DNA from: an uncultured Eubacterium sp.
Lineage (GTDB): Bacteria; Bacillota; Clostridia; Lachnospirales; Lachnospiraceae
Length of the DNA: 10,833 bases
Assembly: GCA_905236735.1 (NCBI GenBank)
Contig: CAJOOU010000112.1
Location: forward strand, 1-10,833
Reading direction: 5' to 3'
Shown here: in pieces, positions 1 through 6,075 of the stretch
How positions within the stretch are numbered: position 1 is the first letter of the stretch
Layout of the letters: each line of letters opens with the position of its first letter
Translations under genes and position numbers: made by a program
Notes under the pieces: model-generated
Seen by the model: the letters and a program-made list of their open reading frames with translations, nothing else
Database searches by the model: none
Told to the model about the DNA's origin: nothing

Positions 1-2106
1 GCCGCTTATCTTATAAATGAGTGCGGCGTGGATGCGTATAATATTCTTGCCATAACCTTTACCAACAAGGCTGCCGGAGAGATGAAGACAAGGATAGCAG
101 AGGAAGTGGGATTTGGAAGCGAAGGTATATGGTGCGCCACCTTCCACTCTACCTGCGTAAGAATACTCAGGCGTTTTATAGACAGGCTCGGCTATGATAC
201 GGGATTTACAATTTATGATACAGACGACCAGAAAACCCTTATGAAGCAGATAATAAAGAGTATGAATCTCGACCCTAAACTATATAAGGAAAGAACTCTT
301 TTAGGAGCAATCTCAAAGGCCAAAGATGAGCTTATATCTCCTTTAGAGTACAGGCTCAAGGCACAAGGCGACTGGTCTCTTAAAACCACGGCGGAGATTT
401 ATACCAGATATCAGGAGGCACTTAAAAACAATAATGCCATTGATTTTGACGATCTTATTTTTAAGACGGTGGAGCTTTTGCAGGACCACGGCGATGTACT
501 GAGGTATTATCAGGACCGTTTCAGATACATTATGGTAGATGAGTATCAGGATACCAATACAGCTCAGTTTGTACTTATAAAACTTCTCGCTGGCAGAAGT
601 GAGAATCTATGCGTTGTGGGTGATGATGACCAGTCAATCTACAAATTCAGGGGAGCAAATATAAGAAACATCCTTGATTTTGAAAAAACATATCCGGGCG
701 CAAAGGTGATAAGGCTTGAGCAGAATTACCGGTCGACGGGAAACATACTCGATGCCGCAAACGGGGTTATTTCCCACAATTCCCTTAGGAAAGGGAAAAA
801 CCTCTGGACGGCAAACGGTGCCGGGGAAAAAATATCTTTCAGCCAGTTTGACAATGCCTATGAGGAGGCGGACTATGTTGCACGCGCGATTAAATCATCG
901 GTAAGACGGGGCGGCGCATTTATGGACAATGCTGTTTTATACCGCACAAACGCCCAGTCCCGTGTGCTCGAGGAAAAACTTATAAATGCAGGCATACCCT
1001 ATAAGATAGTCGGAGGGGTAAACTTCTATGCCAGACGCGAGATAAAGGATATGATAGCCTATCTGTCCATGACGGATAATCCTGCGGATGACCTCGCAAT
1101 AAGAAGAATCATTAATGTACCCAAAAGAGGTATAGGCCAGACCAGCATAGACCGGTTGCAGGAATACGCCGATATAAATGAAATCAGTTTTTATGATGCT
1201 ATGCTTATAGCGGAAAGTATTCCTTCCATAAAAAGGGGAGCGGCCAAAATAAAAGAGTTTGCGGATTTTGCAATGGAGCTTAAACAGGCGGCAGACACAA
1301 TGCGAATATCCGAACTTATGAAATTCATCATAGATAAGACAGGATATGTGGAAGAACTCAGAAACGAAAAAACTCTTGAGGCTGATACAAGAATAGAAAA
1401 CATAGAAGAACTTTATAATAAAGTAGTAAACTACGAGGAGACGGCAGAAGAGGTGAGTTTGTCCGGATTTTTACAGGAGGTCTCTCTTGTGGCCGATATA
1501 GACTCGATGGATGAAGACAGCGATTATGCCGTGCTTATGACGCTTCACAGCGCCAAGGGACTTGAGTTTGACAATGTCTATATGGTGGGGATGGAAGACG
1601 GACTTTTCCCGAGCTATATGTGCATTACCTCGGATGACCCGACCGAGGTCGAAGAGGAAAGAAGGCTTTGTTATGTGGGAATAACCCGTGCCAAAAAGCA
1701 TCTTTTCATGACGGCGGCAAAAATGAGGATGGTCAGAGGAGAGACACAGTATAACGGAATTTCCAGATTTGTAAAGGAAGTACCCAAGGAACTTATTGAC
1801 GGATATATACCCAAAAGCTACGCCGAAAAGCTTATGTTTAACACTCCTGAAAAGAAAAGCTACAGTGTAAAGAAACCATATTCCGCAGGAGTTTCATCAG
1901 CGGCTGTAAAGGGCAAAGACCTTGTGATAAAGGACGCTTCGGCTCTGGGCTATAAGGTGGGCGACAGAATTGTGCATACCAAATTCGGAGAGGGAGTCGT
2001 TACGGAGATAGAAGAGGGCGGCAGGGACTTTGAGGTCACTGTCATCTTTGACGGCCCGGGCCAAAAGAAAATGTTTGCTTCTTTTGCAAAGCTTAAGAAG
2101 GTCTGA
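1..2106 (+). CDS. pcrA: ATP-dependent DNA helicase PcrA/UvrD (5' end outside window)
   Basis: Superfamily 1A 3'-5' DNA helicase acting in nucleotide excision repair, clearance of protein roadblocks and plasmid replication in Gram-positive bacteria. The frame is open from base 1, so the gene starts upstream; a GTG at 28 is not the real start because helicase sequence runs through it. The 701 residues present lack roughly the first 45, including the Q motif and Walker A. Counting from the first codon seen: motif Ia TFTNKAAGEM (about 19-28), motif II VDEYQDTN (179-186), motif III GDDDQSIYKFRGAN (207-220), motif IV QNYRST (241-246), motif V TLHSAKGLEF (514-523) and motif VI YVGITRAKK (558-566). 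The last 50 residues (VGDRIVHTKFGEG onward) match the C-terminal Tudor-like RNA-polymerase-binding domain of PcrA, favouring PcrA over Rep. Motif III has KF where Bacillus has RW, which I believe is common in Clostridia. No frameshift or missing catalytic residue is seen in the visible part. Confidence 0.96.
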   Translation, partial: AAYLINECGVDAYNILAITFTNKAAGEMKTRIAEEVGFGSEGIWCATFHSTCVRILRRFIDRLGYDTGFTIYDTDDQKTLMKQIIKSMNLDPKLYKERTLLGAISKAKDELISPLEYRLKAQGDWSLKTTAEIYTRYQEALKNNNAIDFDDLIFKTVELLQDHGDVLRYYQDRFRYIMVDEYQDTNTAQFVLIKLLAGRSENLCVVGDDDQSIYKFRGANIRNILDFEKTYPGAKVIRLEQNYRSTGNILDAANGVISHNSLRKGKNLWTANGAGEKISFSQFDNAYEEADYVARAIKSSVRRGGAFMDNAVLYRTNAQSRVLEEKLINAGIPYKIVGGVNFYARREIKDMIAYLSMTDNPADDLAIRRIINVPKRGIGQTSIDRLQEYADINEISFYDAMLIAESIPSIKRGAAKIKEFADFAMELKQAADTMRISELMKFIIDKTGYVEELRNEKTLEADTRIENIEELYNKVVNYEETAEEVSLSGFLQEVSLVADIDSMDEDSDYAVLMTLHSAKGLEFDNVYMVGMEDGLFPSYMCITSDDPTEVEEERRLCYVGITRAKKHLFMTAAKMRMVRGETQYNGISRFVKEVPKELIDGYIPKSYAEKLMFNTPEKKSYSVKKPYSAGVSSAAVKGKDLVIKDASALGYKVGDRIVHTKFGEGVVTEIEEGGRDFEVTVIFDGPGQKKMFASFAKLKKV

Positions 2107-2123
2107 CTTTAGAATTATTTTAT

Positions 2124-2152
2124 TTGTATTAGCGTGTGATTTAGCGTACAAT
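2124..2152 (+). promoter_or_regulatory. Candidate sigma-A promoter for the clpX-like gene
   Basis: A -35-like TTGTAT (2124-2129) and a -10-like TACAAT (2147-2152) are separated by exactly 17 bases in the AT-rich gap after pcrA. The -10 matches TATAAT at 5 of 6 bases; the -35 matches only TTG of TTGACA. Transcription would start near 2159-2160, giving a leader of about 56 bases before the ATG at 2216. A heptamer TTAGCGT occurs twice (2129-2135 and 2141-2147), in the spacer and touching both boxes, where a regulator could bind. No CtsR heptad repeat is visible here. Confidence 0.45.
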
Positions 2153-2181
2153 ACTTTTATTGAAAAACTGCGCGCCAAAGC

Positions 2182-2198
2182 GAGAGGGTGCAGTAATA
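2182..2198 (+). repeat. 17-base repeat element, copy 1 (upstream of clpX-like start)
   Basis: GAGAGGGTGCAGTAATA lies here and again, perfectly identical, at 9437-9453 just before addA. Its core GGGTGCAGT (2186-2194) starts 30 bases before the ATG at 2216. In this copy the core can pair with ACTGCGC at 2167-2173 (one G-U pair), giving a possible hairpin in the clpX-like leader. Function unknown. Confidence 0.6.
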
Positions 2199-2204
2199 AT
2201 AGAC

Positions 2205-2208
2205 GGAG
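2205..2208 (+). promoter_or_regulatory. Ribosome binding site deciding the clpX-like start
   Basis: GGAG sits 7 bases before the ATG at 2216. The frame remains open back to an ATG at 2030 inside the end of pcrA, but that 62-residue extension is not ClpX-like and would put the zinc finger far from the N-terminus. The 2216 start places the first zinc-finger cysteine at residue 10. Confidence 0.75.
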
Positions 2209-2215
2209 AAAAAAT

Positions 2216-3664
2216 ATGGATAATACAAACAACGAAGAATACTGCCACCTGTGCCACCGTCCGGCATCGGAAGCAGGTAAAATGATACATCTGCCGACAA
2301 ACATCTGCGTATGTAATGACTGTCTGCAGGGGACGATAAACAGCATGAACAATATGCCTTTTAACTTCGGCAACTTCGGTTTCACTCAGGCTCCTTCACA
2401 GGATAACGCCCGGCAGGAAGAAACAGAGCCGGAAGAAGGCACGGAAGATACCGCCGAAAACAAAGAGAAAAAAGGCCCGACCATAAGCATGATTAATCTT
2501 GGCGATATCGCCGGAATGTTCCCGGGAATGGGTCAGGGAGTAAAGGTGAAAAAAAGAGACAAGGATAAGCCCATCACTCCTATTATAGACCTTAAGGATA
2601 TACCTGCGCCTCATAAGATAAAAGAGATGCTCGATGAGTATGTGGTAGGACAGGAAAAGGCCAAGAAAATAATGTCCGTAGCCGTATATAATCATTACAA
2701 GAGGGTGGCTACCGGCACTATGGACGATATAGAAATAGAAAAATCCAATATGCTTATGATAGGACCTACCGGCTGCGGAAAGACCTACCTTGTAAAAACC
2801 CTTGCAAGGATACTCAATGTACCGCTTGCCATAGCTGATGCGACCTCTCTTACCGAGGCCGGTTATATAGGAGACGATATAGAAAGCGTGCTCACCAAAC
2901 TCCTTCAGGCTGCAGACAATGATGTGGAAAAGGCTGAGCAGGGCATAGTATTTATAGATGAGATTGACAAGATTGCCAAAAAGAGAAATACCAATCACAG
3001 AGATGTGAGCGGAGAGAGCGTGCAGCAGGGTATGCTAAAACTCCTTGAGGGCGCTGAAATAGAGGTGCCGGTCGGAGCAAACAGCAAAAACGCAATGGTA
3101 CCCATGGTGACTATAGACACCCAAAATATTCTTTTTATCTGCGGCGGTGCCTTCCCTGACCTTGAAGAAGTCATTAAAGAGAGGCTGAACAAAGAATCGT
3201 CAATGGGATTTAAGGCCGACCTTAAGGATAAATATGATGAAGACGACAACCTCCTTTTGCAGGTCAAGGTAGAGGATGTCAGAAAATACGGTATGATACC
3301 CGAGTTTTTGGGAAGGATGCCCGTGCTCTTTGCTCTGGAGGCTTTGTCTGAGGATATGCTGGCCAAGATACTTACAGAACCGAAGAATGCTATCCTTAAA
3401 CAGTATCGGAAGCTTTTGGAACTCGACGAGGTGGATTTGCAGTTTGATGATGATGCGGTAAGGCAGATAGCCAAAAAGGCCAAGGAAAAAGAGGTCGGAG
3501 CCAGAGCTCTCAGGGCTATTATCGAAGAGTTTATGCTCGATATCATGTATGAGATACCAAAAGACGATAATATCGGCAGGGTTATTATCACCGGGGATTA
3601 TATAGAAAACAAAGGTGCCCCGACCATAGTTATGAGGAATATACCGAGAATAGAGCAGGCATGA
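2216..3664 (+). CDS. ClpX-like AAA+ protein unfoldase, divergent
   Basis: ClpX family hexameric unfoldase, expected to feed substrates to the cytoplasmic ClpP protease. 482 residues against about 420 for usual ClpX. A zinc-binding domain has Cys10, Cys13, Cys33 and Cys36 (C-x2-C-x19-C-x2-C). A long linker (about 39-128) follows, Asn/Phe-rich at 45-56, acidic at 68-84 and Gly/Met-rich at 98-108. The AAA+ module starts near IPAPHKIKEMLDEYVVGQE (129 onward): Walker A GPTGCGKT (183-190), pore loop GYIG (216-219), Walker B with D248 and E249, the RDVSGE segment, arginine finger PEFLGR, and sensor-2 GAR. The ClpP-docking IGF tripeptide is MGF (330-332), so docking may be kept. The RKH loop that grips substrate tags in E. 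coli ClpX aligns without gaps to SKN (290-292). It lies away from any visible clpP, tig or lon, so it may be a second ClpX paralogue rather than the housekeeping one; that is inference, and I therefore give no symbol. Confidence 0.88.
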   Translation: MDNTNNEEYCHLCHRPASEAGKMIHLPTNICVCNDCLQGTINSMNNMPFNFGNFGFTQAPSQDNARQEETEPEEGTEDTAENKEKKGPTISMINLGDIAGMFPGMGQGVKVKKRDKDKPITPIIDLKDIPAPHKIKEMLDEYVVGQEKAKKIMSVAVYNHYKRVATGTMDDIEIEKSNMLMIGPTGCGKTYLVKTLARILNVPLAIADATSLTEAGYIGDDIESVLTKLLQAADNDVEKAEQGIVFIDEIDKIAKKRNTNHRDVSGESVQQGMLKLLEGAEIEVPVGANSKNAMVPMVTIDTQNILFICGGAFPDLEEVIKERLNKESSMGFKADLKDKYDEDDNLLLQVKVEDVRKYGMIPEFLGRMPVLFALEALSEDMLAKILTEPKNAILKQYRKLLELDEVDLQFDDDAVRQIAKKAKEKEVGARALRAIIEEFMLDIMYEIPKDDNIGRVIITGDYIENKGAPTIVMRNIPRIEQA

Positions 3665-4158
3665 TAGCACTTAAGATTACCGAAGTAAAAGAATTTATGA
3701 ACCACCTCCTTATGATGGATACTTTTGACAGGTTTTCCCTTGTGTCTGCGGAGGTTGTAAGAGACTACTCCGTGAGTATGGACGGCAGGATTTCGGACCG
3801 GTTTTATTCCGAAGAGGAAAGGGAGATTCTGGGACTTAAAGGAGAAAGATTCCTGAAGTATTCCCAAATGAGACCTCTCATCCATACCCATATTAAGGGC
3901 AAAAGGGCGCCTCTATGCATAAAGGTGACTCTGGCAATGAGTAAAGCCGTTGCCTTTGATAATATGAAAGGCTCGCCGGATAAGGACAGCAATATCGAGG
4001 ACTTTCTGCTCAATATCAGGTTTGACCCAAGAGGACTTGTTTTGACCTGCGGGGTTTCCTATGCGTCCTTTGCTCCGGAAAAGAATACGGAAATGCTCTG
4101 GGATGAGTTCATCACTTCGTTTTTACAGTCCCAGGGTATTGCTTTTGAAAAGGTATAG
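3661..4158 (+). CDS. DUF5721-like protein of unknown function
   Basis: A soluble 165-residue protein without signal peptide, membrane segment or recognisable catalytic motif. The opening (MIALKITEVKEFMNHLL) and overall size match what I recall of DUF5721, a family of small uncharacterised proteins from Lachnospiraceae and other Clostridia; this assignment is from memory and not checked. The best-looking conserved block is RPLIHTHIKGKRAP (71-84) followed by a likely beta strand LCIKVTLAMS (85-94); the rest looks like mixed alpha/beta. Its ATG overlaps the stop of the clpX-like gene as ATGA (3661-3664) and its own ribosome binding site is weak, so translation is probably coupled to that gene. 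This pairing suggests a shared task, possibly as an adaptor or regulator of the unfoldase, but nothing in the sequence proves it. Confidence 0.75.
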   Translation: MIALKITEVKEFMNHLLMMDTFDRFSLVSAEVVRDYSVSMDGRISDRFYSEEEREILGLKGERFLKYSQMRPLIHTHIKGKRAPLCIKVTLAMSKAVAFDNMKGSPDKDSNIEDFLLNIRFDPRGLVLTCGVSYASFAPEKNTEMLWDEFITSFLQSQGIAFEKV

Positions 4159-4175
4159 AAATATATAGACATAAT
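4145..4175 (+). promoter_or_regulatory. Weak candidate promoter for degV
   Basis: TTGAAA (4145-4150, 5 of 6 matches to the -35 consensus) is followed after 19 bases by CATAAT (4170-4175, 5 of 6 matches to the -10 consensus). The spacing is longer than the preferred 17 and the -35 lies inside the end of the preceding gene. It is the best match in this gap, but read-through from upstream could equally express degV. Confidence 0.3.
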
Positions 4176-4216
4176 GTAGTTTCTGTGATAAGTTAATGTA
4201 GTATTAAAAACTACAT
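4172..4216 (+). repeat. Direct and inverted repeats in the degV leader
   Basis: TAATGTAGT occurs twice, at 4172-4180 and 4194-4202, 22 bases apart start to start, about two DNA helical turns. A reverse-complement copy, AAACTACAT, lies at 4208-4216. It can pair with 4174-4182 (9 bp, 25-base loop) or, alternatively, ACTACAT at 4210-4216 can pair with 4196-4202 (7 bp, 7-base loop). The arrangement fits either an operator for a dimeric regulator or two mutually exclusive RNA hairpins in the leader. No known riboswitch class is recognised. Confidence 0.5.
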
Positions 4217-4220
4217 CAAT

Positions 4221-4239
4221 GGGCGAAGCTTTTTCGCCT
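4221..4239 (+). terminator. Short hairpin before the degV ribosome binding site
   Basis: GGCGAA (4222-4227) pairs with TTCGCC (4233-4238) around a 5-base loop, extended by one possible G-U pair (4221 with 4239). Only two T bases follow before ATAAAGGAG, so it is a poor intrinsic terminator. Together with the repeats just upstream it could be part of an attenuator, or simply a leader hairpin. AAAGGAG at 4243-4249 is the strong degV ribosome binding site, 6 bases before the ATG at 4256. Confidence 0.3.
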
Positions 4240-4255
4240 TATAAAGGAGATTATT

Positions 4256-5098
4256 ATGAGCTACAAAATTATAATAGATAGCTGTGGGGAACTTACCGAT
4301 GAGATGAAGGCAAGCGGAAGGTTTTCAAATGTAGCGCTGGGACTTAGTGTCGGAGATTATCATATCACTGACGATGAGAGTTTCGACCAGCTTGACTTTT
4401 TAAAGAGGGTGGATGAAAGTCCGGTAGGACCTATGTCTACCTGTCCGTCTCCTGAAGCTTTTATGAAGGCTTATGAGGGAGATGAGGAAAGGGTTTATGT
4501 GGTAACTCTTTCATCGCAGCTTTCAGGCTCTTATAATAGTGCGGTTCTGGCGAGAAACTTATATTTTGAGGAGCATGGTCAGGATAAAAAAATCCATGTG
4601 GTTGATTCAAAGTCGGCATCTGTGGGAGAGACCATTATAGGCAAGATGATTTACGACTGCGAAGAAAAGGGAATGAGTTTCGAGGAAACCATAGAGCAGG
4701 CAGAAAACTACAGGGATGAGATAAATACATTTTTTGTACTTGAGTCACTTGAGACCTTAAGGAAAAACGGAAGACTTTCAAATCTCAAGGCTTTTGTCGC
4801 GAGCAAACTTAATATTAAGCCGGTTATGGGCTCCACCGATGAGGGCTCGATTCAGCAGCTCGACCAGGCCAGAGGCATGAATAAGGCTCTTGATAAGATG
4901 GTAGAGCTTATAGTAAAGGCAACTCCGAGTCCGCAGTTAAAAGTGCTCGGACTTTCTCACTGCAACAATGCCGAGAGAGCGGAGTTCGTTAAGAAAAAAC
5001 TTAAACAGGCGGCAGATTTTAAAGATATCATCATATTAAATACCAGAGGCGTTTCCACAATGTACGCCAACCAGGGCGGTATCATTATAGCTGTATAG
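4256..5098 (+). CDS. DegV-family (FakB-like) fatty-acid-binding protein
   Basis: 280 residues, the usual DegV length. Known DegV proteins such as FakB bind one fatty acid in a buried pocket and present it to the kinase FakA, which makes acyl-phosphate for phospholipid synthesis; no fakA is in this window. Visible family marks are IIIDSCGELT (5-14), MSTCPSP (60-66, the TSQPS-like loop), LSSQLSGSYNSA (85-96), VVDSKSAS (115-122) and LRKNGRLSNLKAF (158-170). The C-terminus reads MYANQGGIIIAV in place of the classic HtGPG, which I believe typifies a clostridial subfamily; the exact ligand cannot be told. There is no signal peptide, so it is cytoplasmic. The AAAGGAG site 6 bases before the ATG supports the start. 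It begins a likely operon with the hydrolase 39 bases downstream. Confidence 0.93.
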   Translation: MSYKIIIDSCGELTDEMKASGRFSNVALGLSVGDYHITDDESFDQLDFLKRVDESPVGPMSTCPSPEAFMKAYEGDEERVYVVTLSSQLSGSYNSAVLARNLYFEEHGQDKKIHVVDSKSASVGETIIGKMIYDCEEKGMSFEETIEQAENYRDEINTFFVLESLETLRKNGRLSNLKAFVASKLNIKPVMGSTDEGSIQQLDQARGMNKALDKMVELIVKATPSPQLKVLGLSHCNNAERAEFVKKKLKQAADFKDIIILNTRGVSTMYANQGGIIIAV

Positions 5099-5116
5099 CT
5101 CCGGAGCGGGTGCAGT
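5098..5116 (+). repeat. Palindrome plus copy 2 of the GGGTGCAGT element
   Basis: A perfect 10-base palindrome, GCTCCGGAGC (5098-5107), overlaps the last base of the degV stop codon. It runs directly into GAGCGGGTGCAGT (5104-5116), which matches copies 1 and 3 at 12 of 13 bases. The core GGGTGCAGT (5108-5116) begins exactly 30 bases before the ATG at 5138, the same distance as in copy 1. Confidence 0.5.
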
Positions 5117-5137
5117 TTAATAATAAGGGGGTCTCAT

Positions 5138-6064
5138 ATGAAAAAAACAGAGAACTATTTTGAAAGCAGCAATGGGGAAAATACGGTAAAGTATTATGTA
5201 TATGAGCCGGATGATGCTGATATAAAGGCCGTCATCCAGTTTGTCCATGGTATGGCAGAACATATCGAAAGATACGAGGATTTTTTTGAATATCTTACCG
5301 GAGAAGGATTTGCCGTTTACGGCGATAATCATATAGGCCATAAGGACAGCGTAAAGTCAGATGATGACCTTGGCTACTTTGCACATGAGGACGGCTGGAA
5401 ATGCCTCGTAAAAGATGAGCACCGTCTCACGCAGATAATCAGAAAGGATTATCCTGACCACAGGATATTCATCTACGGTCACAGCATGGGCTCATTTATT
5501 ACCAGAGCCTATATTTCGAAGTTTTCGGATGATGTGGCAGGAGCTGTTATTTCCGGAAGTGCCGGTAAAAATCCGGCTCTCGGAGCCGGCAAAAAGCTCA
5601 CGGCGCTAACCCGTAAGATAAAGGGAGAGCGCTACAGGAGCCCTCTTATCACGGCGATAATGTTCGGCAGCTACAACAAAAGATACAAAAATGTAAAGAC
5701 TGCCTATGACTGGCTCACCAGAGACGAGTCGGTTGTTGCTGCATATGAGGCTGATAAATATTGCGGATTCATGTTTACCACGAGCGGATATATGGACCTT
5801 ATGAATGTGCTTGAGTATGTCACAGATAACTCCTGGTATGAAAAGGTTCCAAAAAAACTGCCGATGTTTTTCATAGCCGGAGAAATGGATCCGGTAGGCA
5901 ACTGGGGAGCAGCCTATGTTGAGATAGACGAGAAGTTTAAAAAGCTTTCAATGGCGGATGTGACGGTAAGGCTTTATCCTGAAATGCGGCACGAAGTCCA
6001 CAATGAAATCGGCAAGGAAAAGGTGTGGCGTGATGTTACTTCCTGGATTAACGATAGATTGTAG
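5138..6064 (+). CDS. Alpha/beta hydrolase, monoacylglycerol lipase/lysophospholipase type
   Basis: Serine hydrolase of the Hydrolase_4/S33-like group, 308 residues, probably cleaving an acyl ester of a lysophospholipid or monoglyceride; the substrate is inferred from family only. HGMAEH (37-42) forms the oxyanion region, GHSMGS (114-119) is the nucleophile elbow with Ser116, Asp251 in FIAGEMDPVG is the probable acid, and His285 in MRHEVHNE the probable catalytic histidine, so the triad looks complete. A cap-like region lies about 145-235. No signal peptide or membrane segment is seen, so it is likely cytoplasmic. AAGGGGG at 5125-5131 lies 6 bases before the ATG and fixes the start. It follows degV by 39 bases, and its stop is 11 bases before addB, so it is probably transcribed with both. 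A peptidase or other esterase role is not excluded. Confidence 0.9.
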   Translation: MKKTENYFESSNGENTVKYYVYEPDDADIKAVIQFVHGMAEHIERYEDFFEYLTGEGFAVYGDNHIGHKDSVKSDDDLGYFAHEDGWKCLVKDEHRLTQIIRKDYPDHRIFIYGHSMGSFITRAYISKFSDDVAGAVISGSAGKNPALGAGKKLTALTRKIKGERYRSPLITAIMFGSYNKRYKNVKTAYDWLTRDESVVAAYEADKYCGFMFTTSGYMDLMNVLEYVTDNSWYEKVPKKLPMFFIAGEMDPVGNWGAAYVEIDEKFKKLSMADVTVRLYPEMRHEVHNEIGKEKVWRDVTSWINDRL

Positions 6065-6065
6065 T

Positions 6066-6072
6066 GGAGAGG
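6066..6072 (+). promoter_or_regulatory. Ribosome binding site deciding the addB start
   Basis: GGAGAGG ends 3 bases before the ATG at 6076 (GGAG core 6 bases before it). A GTG at 6064 would add only four residues and overlap this site, so the ATG at 6076 is preferred. It also puts the nucleotide-binding loop at residues 7-14, as usual for AddB. Confidence 0.75.
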
Positions 6073-6075
6073 ATC

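Noticed and set aside
2053..2062. Perfect palindrome GGCCCGGGCC in pcrA
   Set aside because: Within codons for Gly-Pro-Gly in the C-terminal domain; GC-rich codons explain it and no second copy was found.
2078..2106. CTTCTT/AAGAAG inverted repeat at the end of pcrA as a terminator
   Set aside because: Only six AT-rich pairs with an 11-base loop, inside coding sequence and without a T run directly after it.
2030..2215. 62-residue N-terminal extension of the ClpX-like frame
   Set aside because: It overlaps the end of pcrA, is not ClpX-like, and the ATG at 2216 has a good ribosome binding site and places the zinc finger correctly.
1897..2385. 162-codon minus-strand frame spanning the pcrA/clpX-like gap
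   Set aside because: Would lie antisense to both genes and to the candidate promoter; no recognisable protein features.
2396..2998. 200-codon open frame on the minus strand opposite the clpX-like gene
   Set aside because: Antisense shadow of a confidently identified gene; no recognisable domain or convincing ribosome binding site, and all real genes here lie on the + strand.
2995..3591. 198-codon open frame on the minus strand, Ser/Leu/Ile-rich
   Set aside because: Composition is the reverse complement of Lys/Glu/Asp-rich ClpX codons; no family resemblance.
6064..6075. GTG start for addB
   Set aside because: It lies on top of the ribosome binding site and overlaps the hydrolase stop; the ATG at 6076 is better placed.
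5950..6075. LexA (SOS) operator or separate promoter for addBA
   Set aside because: No GAAC-N4-GTTC-type site or convincing -35/-10 pair was found; the genes appear to be read from upstream.
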